A stretch of 16,606 nucleotides of DNA from CAYMFD01 sp964389475 (GTDB lineage: Bacteria > Bacteroidota > Bacteroidia > Chitinophagales > Saprospiraceae). The position numbers were made by a program, and so were the translations under genes. Shown here piece by piece: positions 6,559 through 12,976 of this stretch. Position 1 is the first letter of the stretch, and each line of letters starts with the position of its first letter. The stretch is taken from contig CAYMFD010000089.1 in the NCBI GenBank assembly GCA_964389475.1, positions 1 to 16,606 on the forward strand, written 5' to 3'. The notes beneath the pieces are model-generated. The model was not told where the DNA came from. It saw only the letters and a program-made list of their open reading frames with translations, and made no database searches.

Positions 6559-7236
6559 ATGAATTTATACCAATACGCAACCACTCTACTCATACTGACA
6601 GTAACGTGGACCAGCTGCGCCGATCCCAAAAAAGACCTGATCGACCAGCACTACGATATATACACATCCTACCTAGCTAGTACGGACTACTTGCTGACTC
6701 CTGGCGTATTGGCGCCATCCTCTCACGAGCTACTAAATGCTGTCCAAGACCTCAACCTGGAGCAGGCAGTTACACTCGGCGAAAAACACAAATTAGAATA
6801 CTTGCTCAAGGCCTACTACCACGCTGTACAGGAAAATGGAGTAGCTGCTGTACCCTTGCTGGACTATGTAGCTACTATGCCTAAGCATCCCCTATCTTAC
6901 CAAAACACGAGGATCGTCATCCCCGACCAGACAGAAGTGGCACCTACCCCCTTCGTGGCAGTATACTACGAGGGCAGTGGTCGAAAGACGCTAGAGTGGT
7001 TAAAATACGACACGAGCTCTGATGGTTATCAGCTAGACTTGATCTTCATACTACGCCAACTGGAGAAGCGCCTAGGCAAGGAAGTTAAGGATGCAAAAGC
7101 CGACTATGCAGCCCTAGATGTAGACAGCTATTTAAAAAACCGCTTTAACAGAACCACGCCAGATGCCATCCGTCAGGGCATCAACCAACTGCGACCCACT
7201 AGGCTCTCTGAGCTGGGCAGTAAGCTCTCCAACTAG
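6559..7236 (+). CDS. Hypothetical lipoprotein, 225 residues
   Basis: I do not recognise a family. The N-terminus MNLYQYATTLLILTVTWTSC looks like a short lipoprotein signal ending at Cys20. The -3 residue is Trp, so the lipobox is imperfect. The following CADPKKD would suit anchoring in a membrane with the protein facing the periplasm or cell surface. The mature part is mainly helical and polar (for example LLNAVQDLNLEQAVTLGEK and LIFILRQLEKRLGKEVKDAKADYAAL) around a middle region predicted to be strand-rich (NTRIVIPDQTEVAPTPFVAVYYE). No catalytic motif stands out. The first ATG is used; the next in-frame Met is far downstream. A TACTTTTG promoter sits immediately before it. The stop codon shares the palindrome CTAG with the stop of the convergent oxidoreductase gene. 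Confidence 0.8.
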   Translation: MNLYQYATTLLILTVTWTSCADPKKDLIDQHYDIYTSYLASTDYLLTPGVLAPSSHELLNAVQDLNLEQAVTLGEKHKLEYLLKAYYHAVQENGVAAVPLLDYVATMPKHPLSYQNTRIVIPDQTEVAPTPFVAVYYEGSGRKTLEWLKYDTSSDGYQLDLIFILRQLEKRLGKEVKDAKADYAALDVDSYLKNRFNRTTPDAIRQGINQLRPTRLSELGSKLSN

Positions 7237-8204
7237 TTTTCATCGGGGTATCTAAGGCCGATCTCCCCTCGTACCAGATCCAAAAATCGGATCAATCGCT
7301 CGCTATTGCTGTGCGGAAAAGGAGGTTGCATACTACGACCCCTCAAGCTCTGGTTAAAGGCGACGATCTCATGGTAATAGCCGAAACCTGTCTTGGGCAG
7401 GGTTACCGTTTTGACATCGGCTCCACGTACTATGGTGTAGCTATCTGTCTCGTGCCAGCGGCTATTGATCACGATGTGGCCCTTATCACCATAAACTGTA
7501 GTTGTGCAACTAGTCTCTACCCGCAGCGAAGCCTCTAGGTAGGCATGCTGCCCGCTGTCATACTTGGCCATGACCGCGGTATGCAGATCTACACCGGTAT
7601 CGCCGAGGGTCGTCTGTACAGCGATCTCGCTAGGCTCGCCCAGGACCTCTAGCATGATATAGGCTGGGTAGATACCGATATCTAGCAAGGCGCCACCACC
7701 TAGATAAGGGTTAAGTAGACGCAGACTAGGGTCGGGATTGGCCGCGAAACCAAAGTCACTGCGCATATGAGACACCTCGCCGATGTCACCCGCCGTTATC
7801 GCTGCCTTAGCAGCAATGACGGCTGGCAAAAAGTGTGTCCACAGCGCCTCCATGAGCAATCGATCGCTTGCCACAGCAGCTTCCAGCATCGAGACGACCT
7901 GACCATGGTTAATACCCATGGGCTTCTCACAGAGGACGTGCTTTCCCGCGTGTAGGCTGAACAAGGTATGTTCTTGATGAAAGGTATGTGGTGTAGCCAC
8001 GTAGATAGCGTCGATCTCAGCACACTCGACTAGTGCCGCATAGCTATCAAAAAATAGCACGGCGCCATGCTCGTCCGCAAAAGACTGAGCCCTCGCTAGC
8101 GAACGGCTAGCCACAGCGTGGAGCTCTCCTCCCGATACCAGGGCGAGGTCTGCAGCGAACTTGGCCGCAATCTTACCACAACCGATGATACCCCATTTAA
8201 TCAT
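7233..8204 (-). CDS. Gfo/Idh/MocA-family NAD(P)-dependent oxidoreductase
   Basis: 323 residues from the chosen start. The N-terminal Rossmann domain opens with MIKWGIIGCGKIAAKFA (GxGxxA nucleotide-binding loop). CEKPMGIN carries the conserved Lys of the EKP motif. The second domain contains GGGALLDIGIYPAY, the segment holding the family's catalytic Asp/Tyr-type residues. It resembles the dihydrodiol-dehydrogenase-like branch; the substrate cannot be told from sequence alone, and no pathway partner is adjacent. The reading frame extends upstream to an in-frame ATG at 8219 and a GTG at 8222. I chose 8204 because the family normally begins right at the IKWGIIGCG strand. The gene ends 4 bp inside the convergent lipoprotein gene, with the two TAG stops interlocked in CTAG. 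Confidence 0.92.
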   Translation of the reverse strand: MIKWGIIGCGKIAAKFAADLALVSGGELHAVASRSLARAQSFADEHGAVLFFDSYAALVECAEIDAIYVATPHTFHQEHTLFSLHAGKHVLCEKPMGINHGQVVSMLEAAVASDRLLMEALWTHFLPAVIAAKAAITAGDIGEVSHMRSDFGFAANPDPSLRLLNPYLGGGALLDIGIYPAYIMLEVLGEPSEIAVQTTLGDTGVDLHTAVMAKYDSGQHAYLEASLRVETSCTTTVYGDKGHIVINSRWHETDSYTIVRGADVKTVTLPKTGFGYYHEIVAFNQSLRGRSMQPPFPHSNSERLIRFLDLVRGEIGLRYPDEN

Positions 8205-8241
8205 TGATAGTTCTTCCATCACAATACATTCGTATGAGGGT

Positions 8242-8272
8242 TGAAGGTAGGGAGCTTAACGGCTATTACCAA
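8242..8272 (-). promoter_or_regulatory. Candidate promoter of the oxidoreductase gene
   Basis: On the minus strand TTG (8272-8270) is followed after 20 bases by TACCTTCA (8249-8242), which matches TAnnTTTG at six of eight positions. The leader to the ATG at 8204 would be about 30 nt. The -33 part lies next to the U-tract of the preceding terminator. Confidence 0.35.
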
Positions 8273-8306
8273 TAAAAGGTGGTAGCCACTCTTGCGGCTA
8301 CCACCT
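8271..8306 (-). terminator. Rho-independent terminator of the LVIVD/barrel operon
   Basis: A perfect 11-bp stem, AGGTGGTAGCC (8277-8287) against GGCTACCACCT (8296-8306), with an 8-nt loop. On the minus strand it is followed by TTTTATT. It lies about 55 bases after the stop codon of the barrel-like gene and ends its operon before the oxidoreductase promoter. Confidence 0.88.
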
Positions 8307-8360
8307 GATATATCGTAAACTGGAGAGCTATGCGTCCATTGGCTGCTTCTCTATACCATA

Positions 8361-9062
8361 TTAAAATCCCAAGGCCAGCCCGATGGTCACACGGCGATAC
8401 TTTATATCTACCTCGCTCAATGTCTCGAAGCCCGAGCGATACAGGTAGGACGCCACCTGCTGATGGTAGCCCACATACATATGCCAGATAGTGGATGACC
8501 CCTCGACCTTATATCCTACGTTGACCTCGTAGCGTAGACCACCATTAGACTCGATGACATCATCGGTCTTGAGAGCCCAGCCGTAGCCCACCTGAGCCTC
8601 GACATAAGGGGTGACTCGCTGGTCTAGTATGTAGTATCGACCTAATGCTGAGACGCCGACGACATTGGTCACGACATTGACCCGATAGTTAGCGATAGAT
8701 AGGGCCGCACCAGCCTCTAGACCTGTAGCGATCGTTCTAGTTAGTGACTGCGTCAGCGATAGTCCAGGCGTATAACTGCTAGACAGTACAGCGCCAGATG
8801 TGGTAGCGTGCCATGTACGTGACCGCCATTGCGACCGTGGCTTTTGCGTGTCTGTATGCAGGTCATACTTCTCTATCTTATCAGCAGGGATCAGTAGCGG
8901 CTGGTCAACACCATCGAGCAAGATGGTCAGGTCGCCCGCAGCACTCATGGACTGTAGCTCACCAACGACTTTACTACCATTGAGCAGGTGAACCTTAGCG
9001 GTTGTCTGTGCCGTCATACCCATAGTGCATAACAGCGTGACTAATACAATTAGATATTTCAT
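8361..9062 (-). CDS. Hypothetical outer-membrane beta-barrel-like protein, 233 residues
   Basis: Signal peptide MKYLIVLVTLLCTMGMTAQ, cleaved around residue 18-19. Residues 20-70 (VHLLNGSKVVGELQSM...LLIPADKIEKYDL) look like the small strand-rich 'LNG' domain found at the N-terminus of many Bacteroidota membrane proteins. From about residue 85 the sequence alternates hydrophobic and polar residues in short strands (GLEAGAALSIANYRVNVVTNVVGVSALGRYY, TPYVEAQVGYGWALK, WHMYVGYHQQVASYL). It ends in Phe (RRVTIGLALGF), the usual last residue of a barrel for insertion into the outer membrane. The length would suit a barrel of about eight strands. It starts three bases after the stop of the LVIVD lipoprotein gene, so both are one operon. 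Function unknown. Confidence 0.8.
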   Translation of the reverse strand: MKYLIVLVTLLCTMGMTAQTTAKVHLLNGSKVVGELQSMSAAGDLTILLDGVDQPLLIPADKIEKYDLHTDTQKPRSQWRSRTWHATTSGAVLSSSYTPGLSLTQSLTRTIATGLEAGAALSIANYRVNVVTNVVGVSALGRYYILDQRVTPYVEAQVGYGWALKTDDVIESNGGLRYEVNVGYKVEGSSTIWHMYVGYHQQVASYLYRSGFETLSEVDIKYRRVTIGLALGF

Positions 9063-9065
9063 GTG

Positions 9066-10337
9066 CTACGACTTTACTACAGGTATGTAACTGATCTCCT
9101 TAAGGTCGCTAGGGTTGCTACTATCATAGATATAGAAACCATCGGCACCTACTACTAGGAGTGTAGCTGCATTGAGTGATATGACATCATACACGTGGTG
9201 ATCCTTCTTATGGTCGAGCAGCTTGATATCATTGCTATCCGTCACGTCGAAGCTCTTGAGGCCATGCACGCCTTCTCCTAGGTAGAGGTAGTCACCTCGT
9301 ACTGCTAACCCGTGAGGATTGTCCATGTCGTGACTCTTGATCAGCTTAGGACTCGTCAGTGATGATACATCTATGATGTCTAGTTGATTGACAAATCCCT
9401 CACACTCTGAGCCGTTACGTAGGGTGACATAAGCAATATCCTTCCGCACCACCACAGGGTCACATGCTCGTGCATGCTCGAACCTCGACAACTGCATAGG
9501 GTGGGCAGGATCATCCGTATTATATATAAACATCCCGCTATTGCTACCTATAAATAGCTTATCTCCGTAAGGGAAGATCGTCTCTATACCCCAGCCCAGA
9601 TTATTGGTAGAGCTGGCTGTAGGTTGGCTAGCATTGGCGATATCCCAGGCTAGTAGGCTCGACTGATTGACCGTGTAAAGGAAGTCGCCTAGGATCGTAA
9701 ATCGTGCAAATGAGCCGGCAACACCAGAGCCAGACGGTGCACTAGAAGTACCATCGTCACCCGACTGATCGAAAAATGGCCCCGCGTCGTTCTCAGCAAA
9801 GAAAACATCACCTCTCCAGAAGTTGCCATTACCGAAGTCTCTATCCGAGCAGTCTAGTACCGCCCGCTGTTCTTCTCGGCGCTGGTGGGAGTAGTAGCCA
9901 AGCCCCTCATTAAACCATCGCTCTTGGAAGCCCTCTACCCTATTGACAAAGCGGACATTGTTGATATCTCGGACATCGAGTACGACCATGTCGATTACAT
10001 TATCCGCATAGAGCATACCGTCCTTGATGGCGATGTCGAAGTTACCCACGATATCAATAAAGCCAATAGACAGCGGCGCTGTCACATCCGACATATCGTA
10101 GACATGGACACCCTCGGCCTGTTCGTTGATAAAAATGTAGTCCCTATAGAAGTACATCTTGCCAGGATTAACCAGTTCGCGTCTATCGCCCATAGTAGGG
10201 GTTGCTCTGATCTGTGCCTCAGGATAGTAGACGGCGCTGTATTGGTAAAAGGTCTGGGTCTCAGTACACTCGTCTTTTATACATCCTACCAAAAAGGTGG
10301 TGGTAAAGGCGAGGCAGAGAAAAAGTAGATTTTTCAT
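9066..10337 (-). CDS. LVIVD-repeat surface lipoprotein (beta-propeller-like)
   Basis: 423 residues. Lipoprotein signal MKNLLFLCLAFTTTFLVGC with a good lipobox (LVGC, Cys19). The mature part is built of repeats of the LVIVD type: short segments such as GVHVYDMSDVTAPLSIGFIDI, DMVVLDVRDINNVRFV, GMFIYNTDDPAHPMQL, NQLDIIDVSSLTSPKLI, GLKSFDVTDSNDIKLL and GFYIYDSSNPSDLKEI. Together these are expected to fold as a beta-propeller. A Gly/Ser-rich stretch (SGDDGTSSAPSGSGVAGS) interrupts the repeats in the middle. No enzyme motif is seen; such proteins are usually thought to bind ligands or partners at the cell surface. The frame stays open upstream to a TTG at 10358, but that codon overlaps the promoter element, so the ATG at 10337 is the start. 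First gene of an operon with the barrel-like gene. Confidence 0.9.
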   Translation of the reverse strand: MKNLLFLCLAFTTTFLVGCIKDECTETQTFYQYSAVYYPEAQIRATPTMGDRRELVNPGKMYFYRDYIFINEQAEGVHVYDMSDVTAPLSIGFIDIVGNFDIAIKDGMLYADNVIDMVVLDVRDINNVRFVNRVEGFQERWFNEGLGYYSHQRREEQRAVLDCSDRDFGNGNFWRGDVFFAENDAGPFFDQSGDDGTSSAPSGSGVAGSFARFTILGDFLYTVNQSSLLAWDIANASQPTASSTNNLGWGIETIFPYGDKLFIGSNSGMFIYNTDDPAHPMQLSRFEHARACDPVVVRKDIAYVTLRNGSECEGFVNQLDIIDVSSLTSPKLIKSHDMDNPHGLAVRGDYLYLGEGVHGLKSFDVTDSNDIKLLDHKKDHHVYDVISLNAATLLVVGADGFYIYDSSNPSDLKEISYIPVVKS

Positions 10338-10355
10338 ATTGTGGCATTTAGATTT

Positions 10356-10363
10356 CAAAGTTA
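10356..10363 (-). promoter_or_regulatory. Promoter -7 element of the LVIVD/barrel operon
   Basis: Minus strand TAACTTTG, exact TAnnTTTG, 18 bases before the ATG at 10337. The -33 region has no TTTG. Its position rules out the upstream TTG (10358) as the start codon. Confidence 0.6.
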
Positions 10364-10424
10364 AGACTTGTAGCTACATGCCTATCTACGTAGTGAGGAT
10401 AAGAAAAGGTTGGGTCTTCGAGGC

Positions 10425-10590
10425 GGATTTCGGTATTCGGATTTCGGTATTCAGATGTCGGATGTCAGATGTCAGATCCGGTGATTCGTAAGGACGTAGC
10501 GAAGCGTAGGGATTTGGAAGCACAAAGTGGAACCTGAGGTTGGGATGCGGTATTCGGGGTGCGGTATTCGGATATCGGTATCCAGATGTC
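10425..10590. repeat. Heptamer repeat complex, left of the toxin-antitoxin pair
   Basis: Nine tandem 7-nt units run from 10425 to 10487: GGATTTC, GGTATTC, GGATTTC, GGTATTC, AGATGTC, GGATGTC, AGATGTC, AGATCCG, GTGATTC. A unique-looking spacer follows, then an element that begins GAAGCACAAA (10517) and ends in the palindrome AACCTGAGGTT (to 10541). A second heptamer run follows (about 10542-10590, with GGTATTC, GGGGTGC, GGTATTC, GGATATC, GGTATCC, AGATGTC). The same order recurs at 11159-11303. The remaining 10364-10424 and 10591-10652 show nothing I can name. Confidence 0.8.
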
Positions 10591-10652
10591 AGAGAGTGAG
10601 ACAACGAGGTCGGTATTGTGAGACGAAAGCTAAAACCTATCGACGGGACGAT

Positions 10653-10904
10653 TTAGTAGGCATCTTTGCGATCTCTAACCTTAAACACCTTTACTAGTAG
10701 TACGCTGTCTGTAATTGTGTAAAGCACCCTATAGTTACCAATCCTGAGGCTGTACTCATTGCGAGTCCCTGTCAACTTAATACATGCTGGAGGGCGAGGG
10801 TCTTTACTGAGTTCATCAATTTTTGCTGTGATACGAAGCGCTTCTTTGATGGGCAGTTTAGAAATTTCCTTTAGCGCAGACTTAACTATCTCAATCCTGT
10901 ACAT
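10653..10904 (-). CDS. RelE/ParE-family toxin of a type II toxin-antitoxin pair
   Basis: 83 residues from the ATG. Matches the compact RelE/ParE fold: MYRIEIVKSALKEISKLP (strand, then helix), KIDELSKDPRPPACIKLTG, EYSLRIGNYRVLYTI, and a last strand with VKVFKVRDRKDAY. The GNYRVLY core and the basic, Tyr-ending tail are where RelE-type mRNA-cleaving toxins keep their active residues. RelE-like mRNA interference is therefore likelier than ParE-like gyrase poisoning, but sequence alone does not settle it. The frame extends to a TTG at 10913. The ATG at 10904 is preferred because it starts directly on the family's first strand. It overlaps the last 14 bases of the upstream antitoxin gene, which favours coupled translation. 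Visibly richer in A/T than neighbouring genes and set between repeats, consistent with acquisition. Confidence 0.88.
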   Translation of the reverse strand: MYRIEIVKSALKEISKLPIKEALRITAKIDELSKDPRPPACIKLTGTRNEYSLRIGNYRVLYTITDSVLLVKVFKVRDRKDAY

Positions 10905-11094
10905 ATTTGTCAAGATTACCCTCCCTTTTCAACTCACTTACTACCTCTTCTAGAGGATAACTCTCTTCTCCCTGCCTAGCTTCAATCTCGAGACTATCTA
11001 GAATGTCTTGAATTACCGTCGGAAACTTATCCAAGTCAATTTGCACAAATCGTCTCTTGTTATGCTCATCTGTTAAATACAATATTCCTTCCAT
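10891..11094 (-). CDS. Antitoxin partner of the RelE-like toxin
   Basis: 67 residues, acidic: MEGILYLTDEHNKRRFVQID, then PTVIQDILDSLEIEARQGEESYPLEEVVSELK in separate helical segments. The strand-helix start followed by an acidic helical tail is the usual shape of small antitoxins that wrap around RelE-type toxins. I cannot assign it to a named antitoxin family (Phd/YefM-like is possible), so the call rests mainly on gene order and overlap: antitoxin first, toxin overlapping by 14 bases, same strand. Upstream on the minus strand TAACTTTA (TAnnTTTG with one mismatch) lies about 20-30 bases before the ATG and may be the promoter, normally autoregulated by the complex. Confidence 0.75.
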   Translation of the reverse strand: MEGILYLTDEHNKRRFVQIDLDKFPTVIQDILDSLEIEARQGEESYPLEEVVSELKREGNLDKYVQD

Positions 11095-11158
11095 CCTGTC
11101 TAAGTCTTGTTAGTCATAAAGTTACTGCTTTTCTCACTCTCTAGGACGCTTTACAAAA

Positions 11159-11303
11159 GAAGCACAAAATGGAACCTCAGGTTGTGGGTAGCGAGGTGAG
11201 GGGTGCGGTATTCGGATATCGGATTTCAGACCTCAGATCCGGTGATTCGTGAGCATGGAGCAAAGCGGAATGATCTGGAAGCACAAAATGGAACCTCAGG
11301 TTG
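11159..11303. repeat. Heptamer repeat complex, right of the toxin-antitoxin pair
   Basis: Two copies of the GAAGCACAAA element ending in the palindrome AACCTCAGGTT (11159-11184 and 11278-11303) lie exactly 119 nt apart. Between them are seven tandem heptamers (11200-11248: GGGGTGC, GGTATTC, GGATATC, GGATTTC, AGACCTC, AGATCCG, GTGATTC) and a 43-nt segment (11235-11277) equivalent to 10474-10516. This segment and the element after it are direct repeats of the left-hand complex, in the same orientation. Confidence 0.8.
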
Positions 11304-11464
11304 CGGGGTACGGTCCGCTACGACTTGTAGCTGAACGACACTCGTAGAACGAAACCTCGCTGCTCAAGGGGAGAGTGTCTGTGCACGGCTACAGTCCGCT
11401 GTTGGATATATTTTATCTGCAGCTGAGGCACAACCTTGCTGGTCAAGGGAGCATCCCTCAATAA
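11304..11464. other. Intergenic DNA with a reversed copy of the GAGCAGCGAGG element
   Basis: CGAAACCTCGCTGCTC (11350-11365) is the exact reverse complement of GAGCAGCGAGGTTTCG found at 2549, 6484 and elsewhere. A short inverted repeat CTACGA/TCGTAG flanks 11318-11346. A small direct repeat, GCTGCTCAAGGG and then GCTGGTCAAGGG, is at about 11359 and 11438. No open frame or known RNA is recognised. Confidence 0.5.
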
Positions 11465-11502
11465 GCAAAAAAGCGCCAAGCAAAATCAATTGCCTGGCGC
11501 TT
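11465..11502 (-). terminator. Rho-independent terminator of ahcY
   Basis: AAGCGCCA (11471-11478) pairs with TGGCGCTT (11495-11502) and GCAA (11480-11483) with TTGC (11490-11493), with a single A/C mismatch between them and a 6-nt loop. On the minus strand the stem runs into TTTTTT. It begins about 25 bases after the ahcY stop codon. Confidence 0.88.
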
Positions 11503-11527
11503 CTATAATCTTTAATAGTCATTAAGA

Positions 11528-12835
11528 CTAGTATCTGTAGTACTCCGGCTTGTAAGGACCAGCCTGCTCTACACCGATGTAGTCCGCTTGATCTTTACTC
11601 AGCTCCTCTAGCTCTACGCCTATCTTCTCTAGGTGGAGGTAGGCAACTTTCTCATCAAGGTGCTTAGGCAGCATGTAAACCTTGTTATCATACTTATCAC
11701 TGTTTTTCCACAGCTCGATCTGCGCAAGCGTCTGATTGGTAAAGCTGTTACTCATCACGAATGACGGGTGACCTGTCGCACAACCTAGGTTGACGAGACG
11801 TCCCTGCGCTAGTACGATTACATCCTTACCGTCAACAGTGTACTTATCCACCTGCGGCTTGATCTCGATCTTACTAGCACCATGCGTCTCATTGAGCCAT
11901 GCCATGTCGATCTCATTGTCGAAGTGACCGATATTGGCAACGATTGTCTTGTCCTTCATCTGCTTGAAGTGCTCGGGCTTGATAATATCCTTGTTACCCG
12001 TTGCAGTCACAACAATATTGGCCTCTGGAAGCGCATTAGCCATCTTCTTAACAGCGAATCCGTCCATGGCGGCCTGTAGTGCACAGATCGGATCTATCTC
12101 CGTCACGATCACTCGTGCACCTGCACCCCTTAGTGAGGCCGCACTACCCTTACCTACATCGCCATAACCTGCTACGACAGCTACCTTACCGGCAATCATC
12201 GTATCGGTAGCACGACGTATAGCGTCTACACAACTCTCTTTACAACCGTACTTGTTATCAAACTTTGACTTCGTTACCGAGTCATTGACATTGATCGCTG
12301 GCATAGGAAGGGTGCCTTTGGCCATACGTTCGTATAGGCGGTGTACACCGGTAGTGGTTTCCTCGCTGAGGCCTTTGATACCGTCGACTAACTCCGGGTA
12401 ACGATCCAGTACCATATTGGTCAGGTCACCACCATCGTCTAGGATCATATTGAGCGGCTTACCATCAGGGAAGGCAAATAGCGTCTGCTCGATACACCAG
12501 TCAAACTCCTCTTCGTTCATACCCTTCCATGCATATACTGGCACTCCAGACTGAGCAATAGCTGCAGCGGCGTGATCTTGCGTAGAGAAGATATTGCAAG
12601 AAGACCAAGTAACCTCGGCACCCAAAGCAGTAAGCGTCTCGATCAATACTGCCGTCTGAATCGTCATGTGTAGGCAGCCAGCGATACGTGCACCTGCTAG
12701 AGGCTTACTATCACCATACTCCTCACGTAGGGCCATAAGGCCTGGCATCTCTGCCTCGGCTAGTTCTAATTCTTTTCTACCCCAGTCAGCGAGGTTAATG
12801 TCTTTCACCTTGTAAGGCAATGTAGCTGTACTCAT
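11528..12835 (-). CDS. ahcY: Adenosylhomocysteinase (S-adenosyl-L-homocysteine hydrolase)
   Basis: Splits S-adenosylhomocysteine into adenosine and homocysteine, using a tightly bound NAD+, in the activated methyl cycle. 435 residues, similar to the eukaryotic length of about 430 and without the roughly 40-residue insertion of many bacterial forms. Seen: CLHMTIQTAVLIETL (substrate-binding His/Thr, 54-68), the conserved DD at 133-134 in ILDDGGD, NDSVTKSKFDNKYGC with the catalytic Lys189 and Asp193, the NAD loop GYGDVGKG (223-230), and the C-terminal KPEYYRY, whose Lys and Tyr reach the partner subunit's NAD. It would be a cytosolic tetramer. Monocistronic, with a TACCTTTG promoter at 12902-12909, a leader of about 60 nt, and its own terminator. 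The first ATG is used. Confidence 0.97.
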   Translation of the reverse strand: MSTATLPYKVKDINLADWGRKELELAEAEMPGLMALREEYGDSKPLAGARIAGCLHMTIQTAVLIETLTALGAEVTWSSCNIFSTQDHAAAAIAQSGVPVYAWKGMNEEEFDWCIEQTLFAFPDGKPLNMILDDGGDLTNMVLDRYPELVDGIKGLSEETTTGVHRLYERMAKGTLPMPAINVNDSVTKSKFDNKYGCKESCVDAIRRATDTMIAGKVAVVAGYGDVGKGSAASLRGAGARVIVTEIDPICALQAAMDGFAVKKMANALPEANIVVTATGNKDIIKPEHFKQMKDKTIVANIGHFDNEIDMAWLNETHGASKIEIKPQVDKYTVDGKDVIVLAQGRLVNLGCATGHPSFVMSNSFTNQTLAQIELWKNSDKYDNKVYMLPKHLDEKVAYLHLEKIGVELEELSKDQADYIGVEQAGPYKPEYYRY

Positions 12836-12901
12836 ATATTTATTTGGTCTGTCTGCACAATGAACATCAAATAATCAGATAAGATCATTTGTAAACGGCT
12901 G

Positions 12902-12909
12902 CAAAGGTA
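12902..12909 (-). promoter_or_regulatory. Promoter -7 element of ahcY
   Basis: Minus strand TACCTTTG, an exact TAnnTTTG match. The predicted transcription start near 12895 leaves a leader of about 60 nt. The leader contains no structure I recognise as a SAH or SAM riboswitch. No -33 TTTG at standard spacing. Confidence 0.65.
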
Positions 12910-12976
12910 AGGGGTAAGAGTATAGTGTGCTATGGAGTATTTACATATTTTTATCAAAAGAACCAATATACCCTCT

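Noticed and set aside
10386..10604. A 72-codon minus-strand open frame upstream of the LVIVD gene
   Set aside because: It is a translation of the 7-nt tandem repeat (for example SDIRHLNTEIRIP), with no start context or family resemblance.
11425..11440. Sigma-54 promoter-like GAGGCACAACCTTGCT
   Set aside because: The GG and GC dinucleotides are 9 bases apart where 10 are required, and no gene starts downstream on that strand.
12836..12895. SAH or SAM riboswitch in the ahcY leader
   Set aside because: The roughly 60-nt leader shows no conserved multi-stem fold or known core sequence.
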